From contig JAHHHB010000005.1 of assembly GCA_019359545.1 (NCBI GenBank), positions 1-64,000 on the forward strand: a stretch of 64,000 nucleotides of DNA, given 5' to 3'. The notes under the pieces were generated by a model. That model was not told the DNA's origin and made no database searches. It saw nothing but the letters and a program-made list of their open reading frames with translations. The position numbers and the translations under genes were made by a program. Shown here one piece after another: positions 28,042 to 37,901 of this stretch. The DNA comes from Desmonostoc geniculatum HA4340-LM1 (lineage in GTDB: Bacteria; Cyanobacteriota; Cyanobacteriia; Cyanobacteriales; Nostocaceae). Within the stretch, counting starts at the first letter, position 1; each line of letters starts with the position of its first letter.

Positions 28042-30102
28042 TCACTTTTTTTCTCTTTTCCCAGACTTGGGACGAGTAGTTTTTGCTACTGCTGACTTGT
28101 TTTGCAGAATTGCAATTTCCCTTTGGGCATCTTGATAACTATCTTTTTGGTCTTGCTGTTGGAATAGTTTTCCAGCTTTTTTGAAATCTGCGATCGCTCC
28201 TTGTTTATTTTTCTGCTTGGCGCGAATTACACCCCGATTATAATAGGCTAAGGCATTGTTAGGATCAATGGCGATCGCTTGTGAATAATCCTGATTTGCA
28301 GCTTTCTTATTTCCCAGTTCGAGATAAGCGTTACCACGGTTATTGTAAGCCGCTGCATCATTAGGATCTAGTTTTAGTGCTTCGGTGTAATCTTGAATAG
28401 CGCCTTTATAATCTCCAAAAGAAAAGCGGTGAATACCTCTGTGGATGTAAGCAGCAATAAATTTTGGATCGAGTTGTAAAATTGTGTTGTAATCTTCAGT
28501 AGCTTCTATTTTGTTTCCTAAATCGCTGTAAATATCACCACGACTCAGATAAGCTTCTATATATTTAGGATTGATGTTAATTGCATCTGAATAATCTTTC
28601 AGGGCTGCATATTTTTGCTTATTAATAACTTGAGTTAAACCCCTTTGATAATAGGCTTTGGCATCACTGGGATTAATCTTAATTATTGTATCAAAATCTT
28701 CGATTGCTGCTTGTCTGAGTCTAAGGCGACGGCGGAGAATACCTCGCTGCAAGTAGGCTTCGGTATATTGAGGTTTGATGGCGATCGCTTTGGTAAAATC
28801 TCCAAGTGCCCCTTTATTATCTTTAAGTTGAGCGCGGGCTAATCCCCTGCCATAATAAGCGTATGCATCCTGAGAATTTAACTTAATCGTTTCGGTATAG
28901 TCGGCGATCGCTTCTTTATACTTGCCTAATTCATACAAAGCAAATGCTCGGTCATAATACGCATTAGCATCTTGAGGATTGAGCAAAATTGCTTGACTAG
29001 AGTCTGCTTGTGCTTGCTCATAGTCTCCTAATCGATAATAAGCATCGCCTCGCTTATTATAAGCCAAAGCATTTTGCGGTTCTAATTCAATCAACTGACT
29101 AAAATCTTTTACTGCTGCTTCATAGTTTCCTGCATCATATTTATTTACTCCCTCTTGATATAATTTTTGTTGAGGATTACTTTCAGATTTTGGCAACTGG
29201 AAAAACCACGTCATAACACCAAGTGTGGCACAACTAGCTATCCCCGTCATCATTAAGAGTAATTGTTTTTGATGCTGGTTTTGCTGTTCATTTTCAATAT
29301 TTGCTAACTTTTTCAAATCGTCTAAAACTTCCGTTGCATACTGATAGCGTTTTCGATAATCAACACGCACCATTTTATTAATAATTTTTACTAGTTTTTT
29401 GTTAATTTTTAAATTTTTATTTTGCCAAATAATTTCACCTGTTAGCCGATTTTTCTGACTCCGCAGATTAGATATTTCGTTTGTTGGTAAACCAAGAAGT
29501 GCGGCGATGGCAACTATACCTAACGCATAGATATCGCTGTTGTATTTCAGGTTACCCTTAACCTGTTCTAGGGGTATATATTCAATATTTTCAATGGTAG
29601 TATTGATGGCTTCATTCACAGTGTTAAAGTCAACCAAAACAAACTTTTTATCTGATTCTCGGCGAATAATATTTGCTGGTTTAATATTTTGATGAATCAC
29701 ACCATCGCTATGTATAAATACCAAAATTTCTAAGATTTCTGATAAAAGACTAATTACTTGGTCTTCTCTTAGAGGTTGTCCTGGTAAAATTTCATCAGTT
29801 AAAGGTAATCCAGGAATAAATTCTTTGATAATATAAAATTCTTCATTTTCTTCAAAACAAGCAATCAGTTTTTGGATTTGGTTGTGTTCCTGGGCTAGTT
29901 TTTGTAAAGTTGCTGCCTTGGTGTTAAACAAGCGGCATAAAATTCTTAAACTTTGGGTATCGCTATTAGGATAACGTAACTGCTTGACGATAAATTTGCT
30001 CTCAGGAAGATTAACATCTTCAACTAGATGGGTTTTCGCATTTTCCCCATCATTCAGAACTTTTAGTATTCGGTAGCTTCTGTCCACAAAATGACTGTTC
30101 AT
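28042..30102 (-). CDS. kinase-like protein with degenerate active site, membrane helix and TPR array
   Basis: 686 aa. Residues 10-270: Hanks-type kinase fold with beta-3 Lys (K40 in FIVKQL). However, the Gly-rich loop is lost (LNDGENAKTHL), the catalytic HRD is HQN (137-139) and DFG is DFN (158-160). A membrane helix near 280-300 (LLLMMTGIASCATLGVMTWF) is followed by about ten TPR repeats (residues 315-660) and a Lys-rich tail. Loss of the catalytic Asp suggests a pseudokinase that senses or scaffolds rather than phosphorylates. The TPR part would lie on the other side of the membrane or serve as a docking platform. Confidence 0.85.
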   Translation of the reverse strand: MNSHFVDRSYRILKVLNDGENAKTHLVEDVNLPESKFIVKQLRYPNSDTQSLRILCRLFNTKAATLQKLAQEHNQIQKLIACFEENEEFYIIKEFIPGLPLTDEILPGQPLREDQVISLLSEILEILVFIHSDGVIHQNIKPANIIRRESDKKFVLVDFNTVNEAINTTIENIEYIPLEQVKGNLKYNSDIYALGIVAIAALLGLPTNEISNLRSQKNRLTGEIIWQNKNLKINKKLVKIINKMVRVDYRKRYQYATEVLDDLKKLANIENEQQNQHQKQLLLMMTGIASCATLGVMTWFFQLPKSESNPQQKLYQEGVNKYDAGNYEAAVKDFSQLIELEPQNALAYNKRGDAYYRLGDYEQAQADSSQAILLNPQDANAYYDRAFALYELGKYKEAIADYTETIKLNSQDAYAYYGRGLARAQLKDNKGALGDFTKAIAIKPQYTEAYLQRGILRRRLRLRQAAIEDFDTIIKINPSDAKAYYQRGLTQVINKQKYAALKDYSDAININPKYIEAYLSRGDIYSDLGNKIEATEDYNTILQLDPKFIAAYIHRGIHRFSFGDYKGAIQDYTEALKLDPNDAAAYNNRGNAYLELGNKKAANQDYSQAIAIDPNNALAYYNRGVIRAKQKNKQGAIADFKKAGKLFQQQDQKDSYQDAQREIAILQNKSAVAKTTRPKSGKREKK

Positions 30103-30788
30103 TAATACAAATATAATATTATATTTAATTATTTGATTAAGGAAGTCGGCGCAATTACAGCTAACTAGCGGCGGCTGTCATCTCTTATAAAGTTCTGATG
30201 CTCCTAAACCTCTCTACGAGATGCCTAAGGAACGTAAGATGGTTTGCGCTTTTTGATTTGTCATTGTGCATTGGTAAGGGTTTTAAGCCTATTTACATTT
30301 CGTAACATAACTTTGTTTATTTCCACAGACCTACTTCAAGTTTAAGTGTTATTACTGGTTATTTTAAAATAAAAAACTTTTTGATAGAAAAAAGGTTAAT
30401 GGCAAAATGGCATGTAAAACTCTGTATATTGCGCTAATAATACATATTGCTAATTTGATTTTTATTTCTCGAAAAACTATTAAACATTATTTACTGTTGT
30501 ATATCACCAAATTTAAGTAACATTTTTACATTAAACTAAACTATGAACAATAAGTAAAGAGATAAAGGGGGTTACTTTAATGTTGATTCTTCAGCATTCA
30601 CACTCATGACATCCGATCTCCAAATGCGGTAATAAGTAGGTCGGCATAAGTATTCTCGTTGAGTTCGGGCAAAAGCTAGGAAGCAGGGGGGAAGAGAGTT
30701 TTAGTTTAGTTCATTTTTATTTACATAGTTTGATTGTGGCAACTTACTTAAATGGCGAATTGAATTATCCATAACTCCATATAAAAGA
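30103..30788. other. AT-rich gap, nothing recognised
   Basis: About 690 bp between divergent genes, strongly AT-rich at 30350-30560. No convincing ORF, RNA fold or repeat family was recognised. Confidence 0.5.
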
Positions 30789-31667
30789 TTGAAAATTAAC
30801 AAATTTGGTCAAAATAAAGATCGAGTAGCTACTATAAAGCGTCAATTGCTCAAGGCGCTGAGTTATCGCGACATAGCTGCTATTACTAGCCTGATTACAC
30901 AGTGGCAAACAGTTGTCGGAACACAAAAGTTAACTAATTTGATTGTTAACGAGGTAATGCCAGAATGCGACTCTGACAGCCATCGTTGGTTTTGTCGAAT
31001 TTTTCTTGGGCAAGGGCAATATGAACAGATGGAGGAAAAAGCCCAAAGTAACGTTTTTCAAATCCTTTTAAGTGGTGGTTTAGAACCGGGTAAAGACTTC
31101 AGCTTTGGATCTGATGGTAGACTTATTATAGGCGATCGCGCCAAGCAAATTTTACTGTGCCAAGTGCCACAGCAACGTCAGGCTTTATTTGAAGCACAGT
31201 TAGAACCCTTGTTAGTCGAAGATCGAGTTACTGCTATTGAACAGCAGTTGGGGTGTGCATTTTTTAGCAATTTGACTGAGATTGCCATCCAACAGATGCA
31301 GGTATTCAGTAATTCTCAAGCAGCGGCTTATCTGGGAGTACTGGTGGCTGGGTTAGTTTCGCGTCATCCTCAACTTCAGGATGCAGACTTTCCCACACGA
31401 TTTATTGTCAGTATTCTCCAAGGATTACCTGAAGAAAGAGCAATGTTAATTCTCAACGATCCAGAGGAAAATCCTCAGTTTGATGAGCTGATTATTTTTC
31501 AAGATTTATTAGCAGCAATGGGAGATACAAAATATCATCAAATTACTGATGAAGACGGTGGTATTAACCTTGAACAACTTAAAAAGCTTGATTTAGTTTG
31601 GCGTGGTGAACGGGAAATCTCGGAACTAATAGCCATGATAGAAAAATGGCATCTCAAAAGTAAATAG
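30789..31667 (+). CDS. conserved hypothetical protein
   Basis: 292 aa. The frame opens at TTG (30789), with no in-frame ATG before residue 56, and no ribosome site was seen, so the start is uncertain. The protein is soluble and mostly alpha-helical, with no signal peptide or recognised domain. Composition and codon use match neighbouring genes. A MITE-like element begins three bases after its stop. Confidence 0.65.
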   Translation: MKINKFGQNKDRVATIKRQLLKALSYRDIAAITSLITQWQTVVGTQKLTNLIVNEVMPECDSDSHRWFCRIFLGQGQYEQMEEKAQSNVFQILLSGGLEPGKDFSFGSDGRLIIGDRAKQILLCQVPQQRQALFEAQLEPLLVEDRVTAIEQQLGCAFFSNLTEIAIQQMQVFSNSQAAAYLGVLVAGLVSRHPQLQDADFPTRFIVSILQGLPEERAMLILNDPEENPQFDELIIFQDLLAAMGDTKYHQITDEDGGINLEQLKKLDLVWRGEREISELIAMIEKWHLKSK

Positions 31668-31669
31668 GC

Positions 31670-31995
31670 TAGGACTTATGCATTGACAATATAGCAAGGG
31701 ACTGGGGACTGGGGACTGGGTGAAAAGTCTTTTTGTGTCTAGGTTTTATCATCTGTTAATGTCCTAACCACTTTGGCTGTTGCTGTAAATATTGGGCGAA
31801 GTTTTACAATACCAAATATGAATAAGTTTAAAAACTGCATCTTTCGTAAGGGCACAGCAATGCTGTGCCCCTACAGCACGATCTATTTACGTAGTTTACC
31901 GCCGTAGGCATCGCAGGATAATTAAGAAAAGCCTGAAACAACCAGGAGCATCCTTAATTCACACCACGATGCATTTGTACAGTGCGTAAGTCCTA
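31670..31995. mobile_element. MITE-like element, longer relative of the 2398-2575 element
   Basis: 326 bp bounded by TAGGACTTATGCATTG and the inverted TGCGTAAGTCCTA (31983-31995). It holds an internal palindrome GGGCACAGCA/TGCTGTGCCC (about 31850-31870) and GGGGACTGG repeats, and codes for nothing. It lies between the stop of the hypothetical gene and the 3' end of lysC. Confidence 0.6.
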
Positions 31996-32031
31996 ATTCT
32001 GCTGTATTTTCAGTTTAAGACTTGGGATTGA

Positions 32032-33906
32032 TTACGCTGGGACAACAAATTTCTCACTACCAGCTAGATCAAAGGCTTTGTGAATAGCTTGTAAAGCTTT
32101 AACACCTCGATCTTGTGCCACAACACAGCTAATTTTGATTTCTGAAGTGGCAATCATTTGAATATTGATTTGTTGTTGGGCTAAGGCTTCAAACATTTTA
32201 GCGGCAACGCCTGGTTGTCCTAGCATACCTTTACCGACAATACTCACTTTAGCGATCGCACTATCTAAAACAACTTCACCCCATCCTAACTCTGCTGCTA
32301 CTTGGGTGAGCAGTTCTTTTGCATTTTCTCCATCGATCCGCGAAACTGTAAAAGCAATATCTCGCCGGGGAACACCATCAATTACCCGACAACGCTGAGA
32401 TTGAATAATCATATCAACGCTGATGTTGTGTTGCGCTAATAATCCAAACAACTTTGCTGCCATTCCTGGACGATCTGGTAATTGGCGAATAGCAAGACGC
32501 GCTTGGTTTAAGTCCAGGGCGACGCCGCGAACGGGAGGACAATTAGGCAGAGGGGCAGGGGGGCAAAGGGGCAGAGGGGAAAAACTTACTGGAACTTCTT
32601 CTCTGCTCCCCTGCTCCCCTGCTCCCCTGCTCCCCTGCTCCCCCGCTTCAATCTCAAAGGCGCTACGAAGTGCAGTAACGGCGCGATCGCATTCTCCTGC
32701 ATCGACTACACAACTTACTTTGACTTCGCTGGTGGAAATCATTTGAATATTCACGCCAGCTTCGGCTAAGGTAGCGAACATCTTGGCAGCTACACCGGGA
32801 CGCCCAATCATACCTGCGCCTGCGATGCTGACTTTGGCAATGTTACGTTCTACCATTACCTCGGCTTCGTCAGATTTGGGGTTGGATGGATTCCTGAGGG
32901 ACGGGGCGATGGCTGCTGCTACTGCTTCGGCTCGTTTTAAAATCGGTGTGGTCACGGTAAAGGCAATGTCATTACTATTACCTTCGTGAATTGACTGAAT
33001 AATCAAATCTACATCTACTTTTTGGCGGGCAATTTCGCTAAATAACCTTGCTGCTACACCTGGTTTATCGGGTACGCGCAACAAAGCGACCTTTGCTTGG
33101 TCTGTGTCAAATTCTACATTATCTACTGGACGGGCAATTTCTAGATTGATGAGCGATCGCCCTTGGGGTTTAGCTGATGTCACCCAAGTACCTGGCTGAT
33201 CTGTCCAGCTAGATCTGACTACAAGGGGAACACCATAGTTACGAGCAATTTCCACAGCCCGCGGATGCAACACTTTTGCCCCCAAGCTAGCTAGTTCTAG
33301 CATTTCATTGCAGGTGATGGCATCCATCAACTGAGCTTCGGGAACCAAGCGGGGGTCTGTAGTTAAAATCCCTGGAACGTCTGTATAAATTTCACAAAAA
33401 TTGGCTTGTAATGCTGCTGCTAGAGCTACTGCTGAAGTGTCAGAACCACCACGCCCCAAAGTCGTAATTTCCATTTCTCCAGCGCTGGATATGCCTTGAA
33501 ACCCAGCTACTACAACTACTTTACCTGCTTTGATGTGGCGAGTTAGGCGAGTAGTTTCAATATGCAAAATCCGAGCGCGGCTGTGTTCTGCTTCGGTAAC
33601 AATTCCTACCTGAGCGCCAGTCATGGAAATTGCTGCTTGTCCGAGTTCCTGCAACGCCATACTGAGTAAAGCAATGGTGACTTGTTCGCCGGTGGAAAGT
33701 AGCATATCCATTTCCCGGCGGCTAGGATTTGGCGAAATTTCATTAGCTAGTTTGACGAGTCCATCGGTGGTTTTGCCCATTGCCGAAACCACTACAACCA
33801 CAGAGTTTCCAGCTTTGACAGTTTTGTAGACGCGCACTGCAACAGCTTGAATGCGTTCGACTGAACCGACAGATGTACCACCGTATTTTTGAACTATGAG
33901 CGCCAT
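32032..33906 (-). CDS. lysC: aspartate kinase with four ACT domains
   Basis: First enzyme of Lys/Thr/Met synthesis. At 624 aa it is longer than the usual ~600 aa of the cyanobacterial type. An N-terminal kinase domain ([28 protein letters not shown]) is followed by four ACT domains in two pairs (about 270-415 and 460-620), each pair with [19 protein letters not shown]. Between the pairs, residues about 418-455 ([13 protein letters not shown]..., then [11 protein letters not shown]) are translated short tandem repeats. The start is ATG at 33906. Feedback inhibition by Lys/Thr is expected from the family. Confidence 0.94.
   Translation of the reverse strand: MALIVQKYGGTSVGSVERIQAVAVRVYKTVKAGNSVVVVVSAMGKTTDGLVKLANEISPNPSRREMDMLLSTGEQVTIALLSMALQELGQAAISMTGAQVGIVTEAEHSRARILHIETTRLTRHIKAGKVVVVAGFQGISSAGEMEITTLGRGGSDTSAVALAAALQANFCEIYTDVPGILTTDPRLVPEAQLMDAITCNEMLELASLGAKVLHPRAVEIARNYGVPLVVRSSWTDQPGTWVTSAKPQGRSLINLEIARPVDNVEFDTDQAKVALLRVPDKPGVAARLFSEIARQKVDVDLIIQSIHEGNSNDIAFTVTTPILKRAEAVAAAIAPSLRNPSNPKSDEAEVMVERNIAKVSIAGAGMIGRPGVAAKMFATLAEAGVNIQMISTSEVKVSCVVDAGECDRAVTALRSAFEIEAGEQGSRGAGEQGSREEVPVSFSPLPLCPPAPLPNCPPVRGVALDLNQARLAIRQLPDRPGMAAKLFGLLAQHNISVDMIIQSQRCRVIDGVPRRDIAFTVSRIDGENAKELLTQVAAELGWGEVVLDSAIAKVSIVGKGMLGQPGVAAKMFEALAQQQINIQMIATSEIKISCVVAQDRGVKALQAIHKAFDLAGSEKFVVPA
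32551..32645. repeat. GGGGCAG / GCTCCCCT tandem repeats inside lysC
   Basis: GGGGCAGAGG-type units and five consecutive CTGCTCCCC octamers lie in frame within lysC, between its two ACT pairs. The reading frame is kept open. Confidence 0.9.
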
Positions 33907-34016
33907 AACTTTTAGTCAATCAATTGTGTCTGTTTTGCTCAATGCCCCCGCCGGGTTAGGAAGCGTTGAAGGTATTAATAGATATTTAGTTTACAAGTAT
34001 TTAGAGCAGAAATTGA

Positions 34017-34360
34017 TTATTCAAAAACGACATCTTCGTAAAGTGCTGCCATTGTTTCCTGAAAATCCACGCTGTTGAGTCGAAATGATTTATCTTCTGC
34101 TGTGTAGGATTGCAAAACCCACAATCCTTCATCGTTGCGGCGAAAACACTCGACTCGCTGACGTTTTGTATTAATTAAAACATATTCTTGCAGACTTTCC
34201 AGTGTTTGATAGTCGGCAAACTTGTCGCCCCGGTCAAAGGCTTCGGTAAAATTAGATAAAACTTCCACAATTAAACAAAGAAATCTTTTATAAACTGGTG
34301 TTTCTTGGTCTCGTCGATCGCAAGTAACCATGACATCAGGATAATAAAAGCGATTCAGAT
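34017..34360 (-). pseudogene. C-terminal piece of a Uma2-family (DUF820) nuclease gene
   Basis: The frame reads NRFYYPDVMVTCD and then LIVEVLSNFTEAFDRGDKF, the core of Uma2 restriction-endonuclease-like proteins. The normal ~190-aa protein has about 70-80 more residues before this point; here they are replaced by WD40-coding DNA on the opposite strand. The catalytic core residues (PDV...EVLS) remain, but the fold is incomplete. Confidence 0.75.
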
Positions 34361-35030
34361 ACTGAAAATTCTGCGGGGACATACGGCTGGAATTTGGGGA
34401 GTCGCTTTGAGCAAAGACGGACAGTTAGTGGCTTCATCGAGTCCGAATGAGACTATCCTCTGGCGCAAGGACGGGATGAGCTATGGGCGCTTAAAAGGGC
34501 GAAGCGTTCGGTTTGGCTCAGTTGCGATGCGATCGCTCCAGATGGTAAAACGATCGCTACTGTTGGTGTAGACCAATCAGTTAAGCTTTGGAGTGCGAAC
34601 GGTACATTACTTCATAGTTTCAAAGGACATCAGGGTAGTGTTAAGAGCCTCGCTTTTAGCCCTGACGGTAATATGCTGGCATCTTCGAGTAGCGATCGCA
34701 CAGTCAAACTTTGGCGGCTAGACGGCACCGAAATCGCTACTTTTAGAGGACACACCGCTGGGCTGTGGGGGCTGGCTTTTAGTCCCGACGGTTCAATACT
34801 TGCATCGACCAGTGGCGACAAGACAGTAAAGCTGTGGCGTTTACACACCTCTCCTACACCCAAACGGTTGGGAGAGAGCAGCTTATTCAAAACTCTTCAA
34901 GGACAAATCTAATTGGACATAATGCTGGGGTTAAGGGATTAGCATTCGCTCCTGACGGCAAAACTCTGGTATCGGCTTCTGAGGACAAAACGGTAATTTT
35001 GTCGAATTTAGAGCAGTCTGTAGAACTAGA
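34350..35030 (+). pseudogene. fragmented WD40-repeat gene
   Basis: Successive WD40 blades can be read only by switching frame: LRGHTAGIWGVALSKDGQ near 34355, LASSSSDRTVKLWRLDG near 34675, and IGHNAGVKGLAFAPDGKT near 34915. At least two frameshifts or small indels separate them, and neither a start nor an end of a full propeller is present. It is bounded on both sides by pieces of unrelated genes. Confidence 0.8.
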
Positions 35031-35039
35031 TAAGAGAGA

Positions 35040-35204
35040 ACTTAACAGCTTTTTTTGTTGATTTGCCATATCAGTATTGGCAAATAAAGACTTTAACTCT
35101 GGGTGTGCTTGAAAAAGATTATTGTAGAAACTGGCTGCAAATTCATCAGCATGAGGTTTAACTTTTGCAAAACTTTGCTCTAAGATTTCAATATTTAAAG
35201 ACAT
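35040..35204 (-). pseudogene. N-terminal stub of a globin gene
   Basis: From the ATG at 35204, with AAGGA eight bases upstream, the frame reads MSLNIEILEQSFAKVKPHAD and on to FAASFYNNLFQAHPELKSLF, the A-to-C helix region of a flavohaemoglobin-like globin. After about 53 residues the homology stops at the WD40 fragment, before the distal and proximal haem residues. It cannot bind haem as a globin. Confidence 0.75.
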
Positions 35205-35493
35205 ACTTGTTTCCTTAATATCACTTTGTAATGATGACTCGCTGGGGGAATAGATATTAGAAAAGCTATATTTTCTAAGTGAGAAGCAGTACTTCAATAA
35301 ACTGATGCCAAGTCAAAGATTTTCCTCCAGTTTTTGCTTGTAAAAAATTAACTTCATCATGTGATAATGGGAGTTATCCAACACTTTGAGATATTAAAAC
35401 TTAGGCAGAAACCGGATTGATCGGCCGACTATATTAGGGGTTTTACTGTAAGCTACTCTCAATCAACCCTGTTTCTGAGGTTGGAGCAAGATA

Positions 35494-36480
35494 TTAGACA
35501 AGTTGATCGAACAGATGCATAAATCGTTCAGTGTCTACATCTAAACAAGCTTCTACGTTAGGCGGATTGGTTCTTTCATCTCGGCGATCGCGTCTATCTG
35601 CCAGTGACATACCAGTTGTAAATCGTCCTTGAGTTTCAACCATCATATACAAGGACTCTGTTTTGACCAAACTCGGATCGATCGCCACCGCCATCGCTAA
35701 AGGATCGTGTAAATAACATCCGTAAAAGCCTTCGTTGTCACGGTAGAAGGCCATATAAATTTCTGTGCAGTCGGCAATAAACTGGGTAACTTTTGTAGGA
35801 CGATGTTGTAAATTATCTTCAACAACTTGACGGGGTAAGGGGGCTTTCATCGCCACATCTAAACCCACTAAAGTCAGAGGAATTTCCGATTCCATAACAA
35901 TTTGAGCCGCATCAGGATCGACAAAAAAGTTAAATTCAGCAGCGGCTGTAATATTTCCAGGTACAGTCACAGCCCCACCCATGATCGCAATTCGCCCTAC
36001 TTTTTTCATGGTTGCACTATCTTTTTGAATCACTGTTGCTAGATTCGTGAGCGGTCCTAATGCAATAATGGTGAGACTGTTGCCGTATTCTTGAGCGGCT
36101 TTGAGCAGGAGAGCGATCGCATCCTCCTTAGACGGCTCAATCGTCAGTTGCCCATAGCGCGGTGTACCATCAGTTTCGTGAAAGCGATCGAGTTCACCCA
36201 AACCATCTGCCCCATGAATTCCGGCAGCATTAAACGGCGGTTTTTTCAGAGGCTGTTCACAACCTTTGGCAATGATAGGCAACGTATCGGGTTGAACAAT
36301 ACTCACTACGCGCAATACATTATTCACCGCTCGATCGACATTAATATTGCCAGCGACAACTGTGATGGCTTTCAGGTCTAATTGCGGTGCGTTTAATGCC
36401 ATAATCAAAGCCAAGGCATCATCAACACCACCGTCTGTATCAACTATTACTGGTATGGGCTGATTTTGAAGGGCTATCAT
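35494..36480 (-). CDS. inosine-uridine-preferring nucleoside hydrolase family protein
   Basis: 328 aa from the ATG at 36480; the open frame extends to 36732, but that part has no family similarity and overlaps a gene remnant on the other strand. The N-terminal Ca2+-binding motif PVIVDTDGGVDDALALIMAL matches the DTDxGxDDA signature. NFFVDPDAAQIV and the C-terminal HDPLAMAVAIDP are also conserved. The enzyme splits ribonucleosides into base and ribose for salvage. The C-terminal part contains a DRRDRRDE insert of simple composition. Confidence 0.88.
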   Translation of the reverse strand: MIALQNQPIPVIVDTDGGVDDALALIMALNAPQLDLKAITVVAGNINVDRAVNNVLRVVSIVQPDTLPIIAKGCEQPLKKPPFNAAGIHGADGLGELDRFHETDGTPRYGQLTIEPSKEDAIALLLKAAQEYGNSLTIIALGPLTNLATVIQKDSATMKKVGRIAIMGGAVTVPGNITAAAEFNFFVDPDAAQIVMESEIPLTLVGLDVAMKAPLPRQVVEDNLQHRPTKVTQFIADCTEIYMAFYRDNEGFYGCYLHDPLAMAVAIDPSLVKTESLYMMVETQGRFTTGMSLADRRDRRDERTNPPNVEACLDVDTERFMHLFDQLV

Positions 36481-36518
36481 CCTAATTACTGCTCCATTTA
36501 AATCATTACTATGCACTA

Positions 36519-36821
36519 CTACCAAATTTCGGTCTTTCTGCTTTGGCTGGAGTTGGAGATAATCCAGAATCACGGCGTTTAGAAAAAGTATTGCACTATC
36601 TTTACGAGCATTTAAATCGCTTCTACAACTTCCAGGGATTACACGCCTACAAAGAGAAGTTTCACCCCCGCTGGGAACCGCGTTATTTAGTTTACCCCAG
36701 TTTAGCTGCCTTACCAGATGTAGTTGTAGCATTAATTCGCGGTGATTCAGGCGATCGCCTCTTCGATTATTTCAAACCCGGAGCCTATATGCAAAAACTG
36801 AATATTACAGCAAAAATCTAG
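36519..36821 (+). pseudogene. C-terminal fragment of a DUF2156/MprF-like protein
   Basis: About 100 residues, from FGLSALAGVGDNPESR through NRFYNFQGLHAYKEKFHPRW to the stop, match the end of the DUF2156 domain of lysyl-phosphatidylglycerol-synthase-like proteins. There is no start codon with a ribosome site, and the N-terminal several hundred residues are missing. The left edge abuts the nucleoside hydrolase start region. Confidence 0.65.
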
Positions 36822-36847
36822 CAATGCCAAATCATTTGTGAACAACA

Positions 36848-36880
36848 AGCTCCCCGACTTATCAAAAAAGTCGGGGAGCT
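36848..36880. terminator. 13-bp perfect hairpin
   Basis: AGCTCCCCGACTT, a 7-nt loop, then AAGTCGGGGAGCT. There is no following T-run on the + strand (GTGGCTTTC), so it may be a rho-independent terminator with weak tail or simply a palindromic repeat. It lies just after the DUF2156 fragment. Confidence 0.45.
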
Positions 36881-36942
36881 GTGGCTTTCAATAGCTTATA
36901 GCGGTTCCCATTCAGATGCCGTACAACATTATATCGCCAGGT

Positions 36943-37265
36943 GTAGGGGCACGGCACTGCCCATTGGTGTCAACTTAACGTGAAACCCTTGTAATGACGT
37001 TAGAGCAAAGTTACTCAATTACCAATAGACTTCTTGCAAAAGTCCTTATTTTTACCTTCTTCTTTGCGCCTTTGCGCCTTTGCGTGAGATAAAAACTTAT
37101 TTATACAAGAGGTCTAATTAATCCGGAGTTACCCCACCCCGGCTTTGCTGACGCAAAACCTCCCCTCCCCTTACTAAGGGGAGGGGATTGAGGGGTGGGG
37201 TATAACCTTTGTGGGACAAGCGTTTAAGCTTAAGTTGATACCTATGGGCACTGCCGTGCCCCTAC
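36943..37265. mobile_element. composite non-coding element with ~38-bp inverted ends
   Basis: GTAGGGGCACGGCACTGCCC... (36943-36980) is inverted, with a few mismatches, at about 37228-37265. Within it, 37129-37240 is an inverted copy of the repeat at 62879-62991, itself palindromic (CCCCACCCCGG...GGGGTGGGG). The nesting suggests one mobile repeat inserted in another. No protein is encoded. Confidence 0.6.
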
Positions 37266-37277
37266 AGGTATACCTCA

Positions 37278-37901
37278 CTAAAAACTTAATGACTCTACCC
37301 CAAGTGCTGAGCGGATAACTAAATCAGCAATGGTACTAAGTCCCGTGCCAAATTCGGGAATTATAAATAGAAGCATCATTGCAAAGAGTCCGAATTGGGT
37401 ATTTTCTAATGCCTTTAACTTAGGGAAAATTTCACTGAACACATGAAAGCCATCAAGTGGTGGAATTGGCAAGAGATTAAACAGAAATAAAATCAAATTT
37501 ATTCGAGCCGCTAGGTAAAGAAATTCGACACTGAATAGTCCTGGAAGGCTCAAGTTAGCAATAAGTTTAAGCACTGCAATAAATAGAATGCCTAAAGTCA
37601 GATTTGATAATGGCCCAGCTGCGGATACCAAAATATTGCCTAGCTTGGGAGAGCGGAATTTAGAAGGGTTGACGGGCATTTGTCCCCAGGCTATACCCAT
37701 GAGACAGAGAAAGATGATTGATTCTTTGCCCATGTGAACTACAGGATTAAGGGTGAGATGACCAGTTTTTTGTGGAGTGTTATCTCCCTGACTCATAGCA
37801 GCCCAGCCGTGAGCAAGTTCGTGCAAAGTGATGGAAAATATGACAATTATAATGATTCTGAAAAAATAAATCGGCTCTGTGAATAGTGTTTCAATAAACA
37901 T
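37278..37901 (-). CDS. site-2-protease-type membrane metalloprotease (M50)
   Basis: 207 aa, about five membrane helices. The zinc site HELAH is at residues 27-31 in helix 1, and the third ligand lies in LLPIPPLDGFHVF. This is the minimal S2P core without PDZ or CBS domains. The family cleaves transmembrane anchors, for example of anti-sigma factors; no substrate is suggested by neighbours. The start is ATG at 37901. Confidence 0.88.
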   Translation of the reverse strand: MFIETLFTEPIYFFRIIIIVIFSITLHELAHGWAAMSQGDNTPQKTGHLTLNPVVHMGKESIIFLCLMGIAWGQMPVNPSKFRSPKLGNILVSAAGPLSNLTLGILFIAVLKLIANLSLPGLFSVEFLYLAARINLILFLFNLLPIPPLDGFHVFSEIFPKLKALENTQFGLFAMMLLFIIPEFGTGLSTIADLVIRSALGVESLSF

